This document shows, in pieces, positions 62,033 to 64,000 of a stretch of DNA of 64,000 nt (positions within the stretch are counted from its first letter, which is position 1; each line of letters opens with the position of its first letter). The position numbers and the translations under genes are program-made. Source of the stretch: SHXR01 sp046160305 (GTDB taxonomy: Bacteria; Pseudomonadota; Gammaproteobacteria; Burkholderiales; SG8-39); assembly GCA_046160305.1 (NCBI GenBank), contig JBJXGX010000305.1:1-64000 (forward strand), read 5' to 3'. The notes below the pieces were generated by a model. The model did no database searches and was not told the DNA's origin. It saw only the letters and a list, made by a program, of their open reading frames with translations.

Positions 62033-64000
62033 CTACCGAACCATCGTCGATGGCAACCACATGACGGTTGCCGGCACGAGCACGATCAAGGCGAGCTTGA
62101 TGAAATCGGCGAGCACGAACGGCGCGACGCCGCGATAGACCGCGCTCAATGGCATGTCACCGCCGCCAAGACTCTTCAGCACGAACAGATGCAGGCCGAA
62201 GGGTGGCGTGATGAGCCCAAGCTCCAGCACGATGAGGTTGACGATGCCCCACCACACCAGGTCGTAGCCCATGCCGACCACGAGCGGCGACACAATGGGG
62301 ACGGTGACGAACATCACCGTGCTCGAATCCATGATGCAGCCGAGCGCGATGTAGATCGCAAGAAGAAAGAAGATCACGATGATGGGCGACCACTGCAATG
62401 CGGTGAAGAACTGGGTCATCCGCTGCGGCAGGCCGGTGACACCCATCGCGAACGAAAAGGTGAGCACACCGAAGATGATCAGGTAGAGCAGGGCGGTCGT
62501 GCCGGTGGTCTCGCCCATGACGGCGAAGAATGACTTCTTGTTCATGCGCCCGCGCGCGAGTGCGAAGAGGAACGCGCCGGCCGCGCCGACCGCGGCCGCT
62601 TCCGTCTCGGTGAAGATGCCACCGTAGATGCCGCCCAATACGATGGCGAAGAGCGCGAGGCCAGCCCACGCCTTGCGGGCGGCGAGGCCGACCGAACCCC
62701 AGTCCGTTCGGGTCGAGCTCGCCGGTGCGATGGACGGACGAATGCGCACGCTCACGATGATGGCGAGCATGTAGAACGCGATCGCGATGATCGCTGGCAC
62801 CACTGCTGCGATGAACAACTGCCCGATCGACGTCTCGGTGAGAAAGGCGTAGAAGATGAGCGGGATCGACGGCGGCACGAGCGCTCCGAGCGTTCCGCCG
62901 GCGGCCACCGCTCCGGAGGCGAGTTGCGGCGAATAGCCGCGTGAGATCATCTCCGGCATCGCGACGCGCCCGATCGTCGCGACCGTCGCAAGGGACGAAC
63001 CGGTGAGCGCACCGAACCCGCCACAGCCGCCGATCGTGGCGAGCGCGAGGCCACCTCGAAAGCGTGCGAACAGCGCGTGCGCCAGGTCATAGATGTCTTG
63101 CGCCATGCCGGCAACCACGGCGAAGGCGCCCATCATGAGGAACATCGGCACCACCGCGACCTGATGATTGGTGATGAACTGTGCCGACTCGTTGCCGAGC
63201 ACGCCAAGAATCGGATCGATGCCAAGCGAGAGCGCACCGGTTACCATGCCGATGACACCGAGCGCGACCGCAAGCGGCACATACAGAAAGAGCAGCACCC
63301 AGATGAGCCCGACCATGATCAGCGAGAAACCGAGCGGGCTTGCCTTGGCCAGGTGCGAGAGCGGCGCGTGCGCGAGCTGGAAGAGATAGAGCAGCGCCGC
63401 GGCGAGCATGACAAGCGCAAGCGAGGCGACGAACACCTTGATGCCGTCCATCGCGGGCGGCGCACTGTGAGCTTTGGTCTCGTCGCTCCCAAGGCTCCAG
63501 CGGCTCGGGTCGGGGATCCCTGCCAGCGCATACCGCACGCAGACCATGAATGCGACGACTTGCACGAGCGCGGTCATCGCGACGAAGAAGGCGATGGCCC
63601 AGATGTACGGATACACCGGCATCTGCACATAGGTGGTCGCCATACCGCGCGCTTGCAATGCCTGTGCGTAGATAGCGATGCGCCACGCGATGAAGGCGTA
63701 GAAAACCAGTAGCAGCAACGAGCCCACGACCTTCAGCCATGCAATGCCGGCGGGTGGTATGCGCCCGCCAAGCATCTCGATCGTGAGATTCACGCGGAGC
63801 GCGGCACCCGATGGAAAGCAGGCCGACACCGCGACACCCAACGCCAGACCCAAGACTTCCGCCGCGCCCGGAATAGGCGCGTTCAAGAGCCAGCGCAGCA
63901 GAATGTCGGTGATGGTCGTGAACGCGATCGCCAACATGGCGAACACGCCCACTACCGCGATACGCTGCGTGATGAGGACGCAGCGGCGGTCCAGCCGATC
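62033..64000 (-). CDS. TRAP transporter fused permease, DctQ-DctM, 5' end beyond the window
   Basis: At least 655 residues. The first part (to about 165) is a DctQ domain: FTTITDILLRWLLNAPIPGA and TLVQVVAFMVC-like helices. A connecting membrane segment follows, then the DctM domain with GGCGGFGALTGSSLATVATI, GALVPPSIPLIFYAFL and ITPPFGLHLFVLKSLGG. The frame stays open to the right edge of the window, so the start lies outside; GTG 63952 is the first internal candidate. Its receptor gene is probably just past the edge. Confidence 0.85.
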   Translation of the reverse strand, partial: DRLDRRCVLITQRIAVVGVFAMLAIAFTTITDILLRWLLNAPIPGAAEVLGLALGVAVSACFPSGAALRVNLTIEMLGGRIPPAGIAWLKVVGSLLLLVFYAFIAWRIAIYAQALQARGMATTYVQMPVYPYIWAIAFFVAMTALVQVVAFMVCVRYALAGIPDPSRWSLGSDETKAHSAPPAMDGIKVFVASLALVMLAAALLYLFQLAHAPLSHLAKASPLGFSLIMVGLIWVLLFLYVPLAVALGVIGMVTGALSLGIDPILGVLGNESAQFITNHQVAVVPMFLMMGAFAVVAGMAQDIYDLAHALFARFRGGLALATIGGCGGFGALTGSSLATVATIGRVAMPEMISRGYSPQLASGAVAAGGTLGALVPPSIPLIFYAFLTETSIGQLFIAAVVPAIIAIAFYMLAIIVSVRIRPSIAPASSTRTDWGSVGLAARKAWAGLALFAIVLGGIYGGIFTETEAAAVGAAGAFLFALARGRMNKKSFFAVMGETTGTTALLYLIIFGVLTFSFAMGVTGLPQRMTQFFTALQWSPIIVIFFLLAIYIALGCIMDSSTVMFVTVPIVSPLVVGMGYDLVWWGIVNLIVLELGLITPPFGLHLFVLKSLGGGDMPLSAVYRGVAPFVLADFIKLALIVLVPATVMWLPSTMVR

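Overview
This is a GC-rich window, probably from a betaproteobacterium of the Burkholderiales/Alcaligenaceae type. The main reason is eleven periplasmic Bug (TctC-like) receptors with no TctA/TctB membrane partner in the window. Several TRAP systems, three Rieske oxygenases and many small catabolic operons also fit a versatile oligotroph that degrades organic acids, aromatics and nitrogen compounds. No rRNA, tRNA, CRISPR array, prophage or intact insertion sequence was seen.

Layout. 1-6 kb: a TRAP receptor on the minus strand, then on the plus strand a 3-hydroxyisobutyrate-dehydrogenase-like protein, a Rieske dioxygenase alpha/beta pair and TRAP permeases. 6-9.5 kb: a small exported protein with an apparent ATT start, two decayed genes, a Bug receptor, a lipoprotein and a lipocalin-like protein. 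9.6-16 kb: EamA exporter, Rieske oxygenase, Bug receptor, and a dctP-dctQ-dctM operon on the minus strand. 16-23.7 kb: a coupled minus-strand operon with a BMP-type receptor, two ABC permeases, a nitrilase-superfamily amidase, a biuret-hydrolase-like enzyme, the ABC ATPase and a Bug receptor; it probably imports and hydrolyses an amide- or urea-like compound. 24-36 kb: a plus-strand catabolic cluster (HTH-like small protein, Rieske oxygenase, cupin, SDR, IclR regulator, ThDP enzyme, molybdopterin hydroxylase, three tandem Bug receptors) preceded by a probable IclR operator. 36-41 kb: cupin, Bug receptor, two-component pair, GlcG/HbpS-like and ankyrin proteins. 41-46 kb: an eroded stretch with a nonsense-mutated cytochrome, a second cytochrome without its N-terminus, a Bug gene with an internal deletion and an MFS remnant. 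46-58 kb: Bug receptors, MFS, amidohydrolase, alpha/beta hydrolase, a VapBC-like toxin-antitoxin pair, EamA exporter, periplasmic-binding-like protein, TauD dioxygenase and MAPEG protein. 58-64 kb: a B12-binding radical SAM enzyme, a polysaccharide deacetylase, a ModA-like protein and a fused TRAP DctQM cut by the window edge.

Three non-coding signals stand out. A 32-bp palindrome occurs at least four times, twice fused to the 3' end of a gene. A 78-bp upstream region is shared between a small exported protein gene and a cytochrome gene 36 kb away. An AT-rich 38-bp near-perfect palindrome lies next to a decayed ATPase gene. At least eight coding remnants point to active gene loss.
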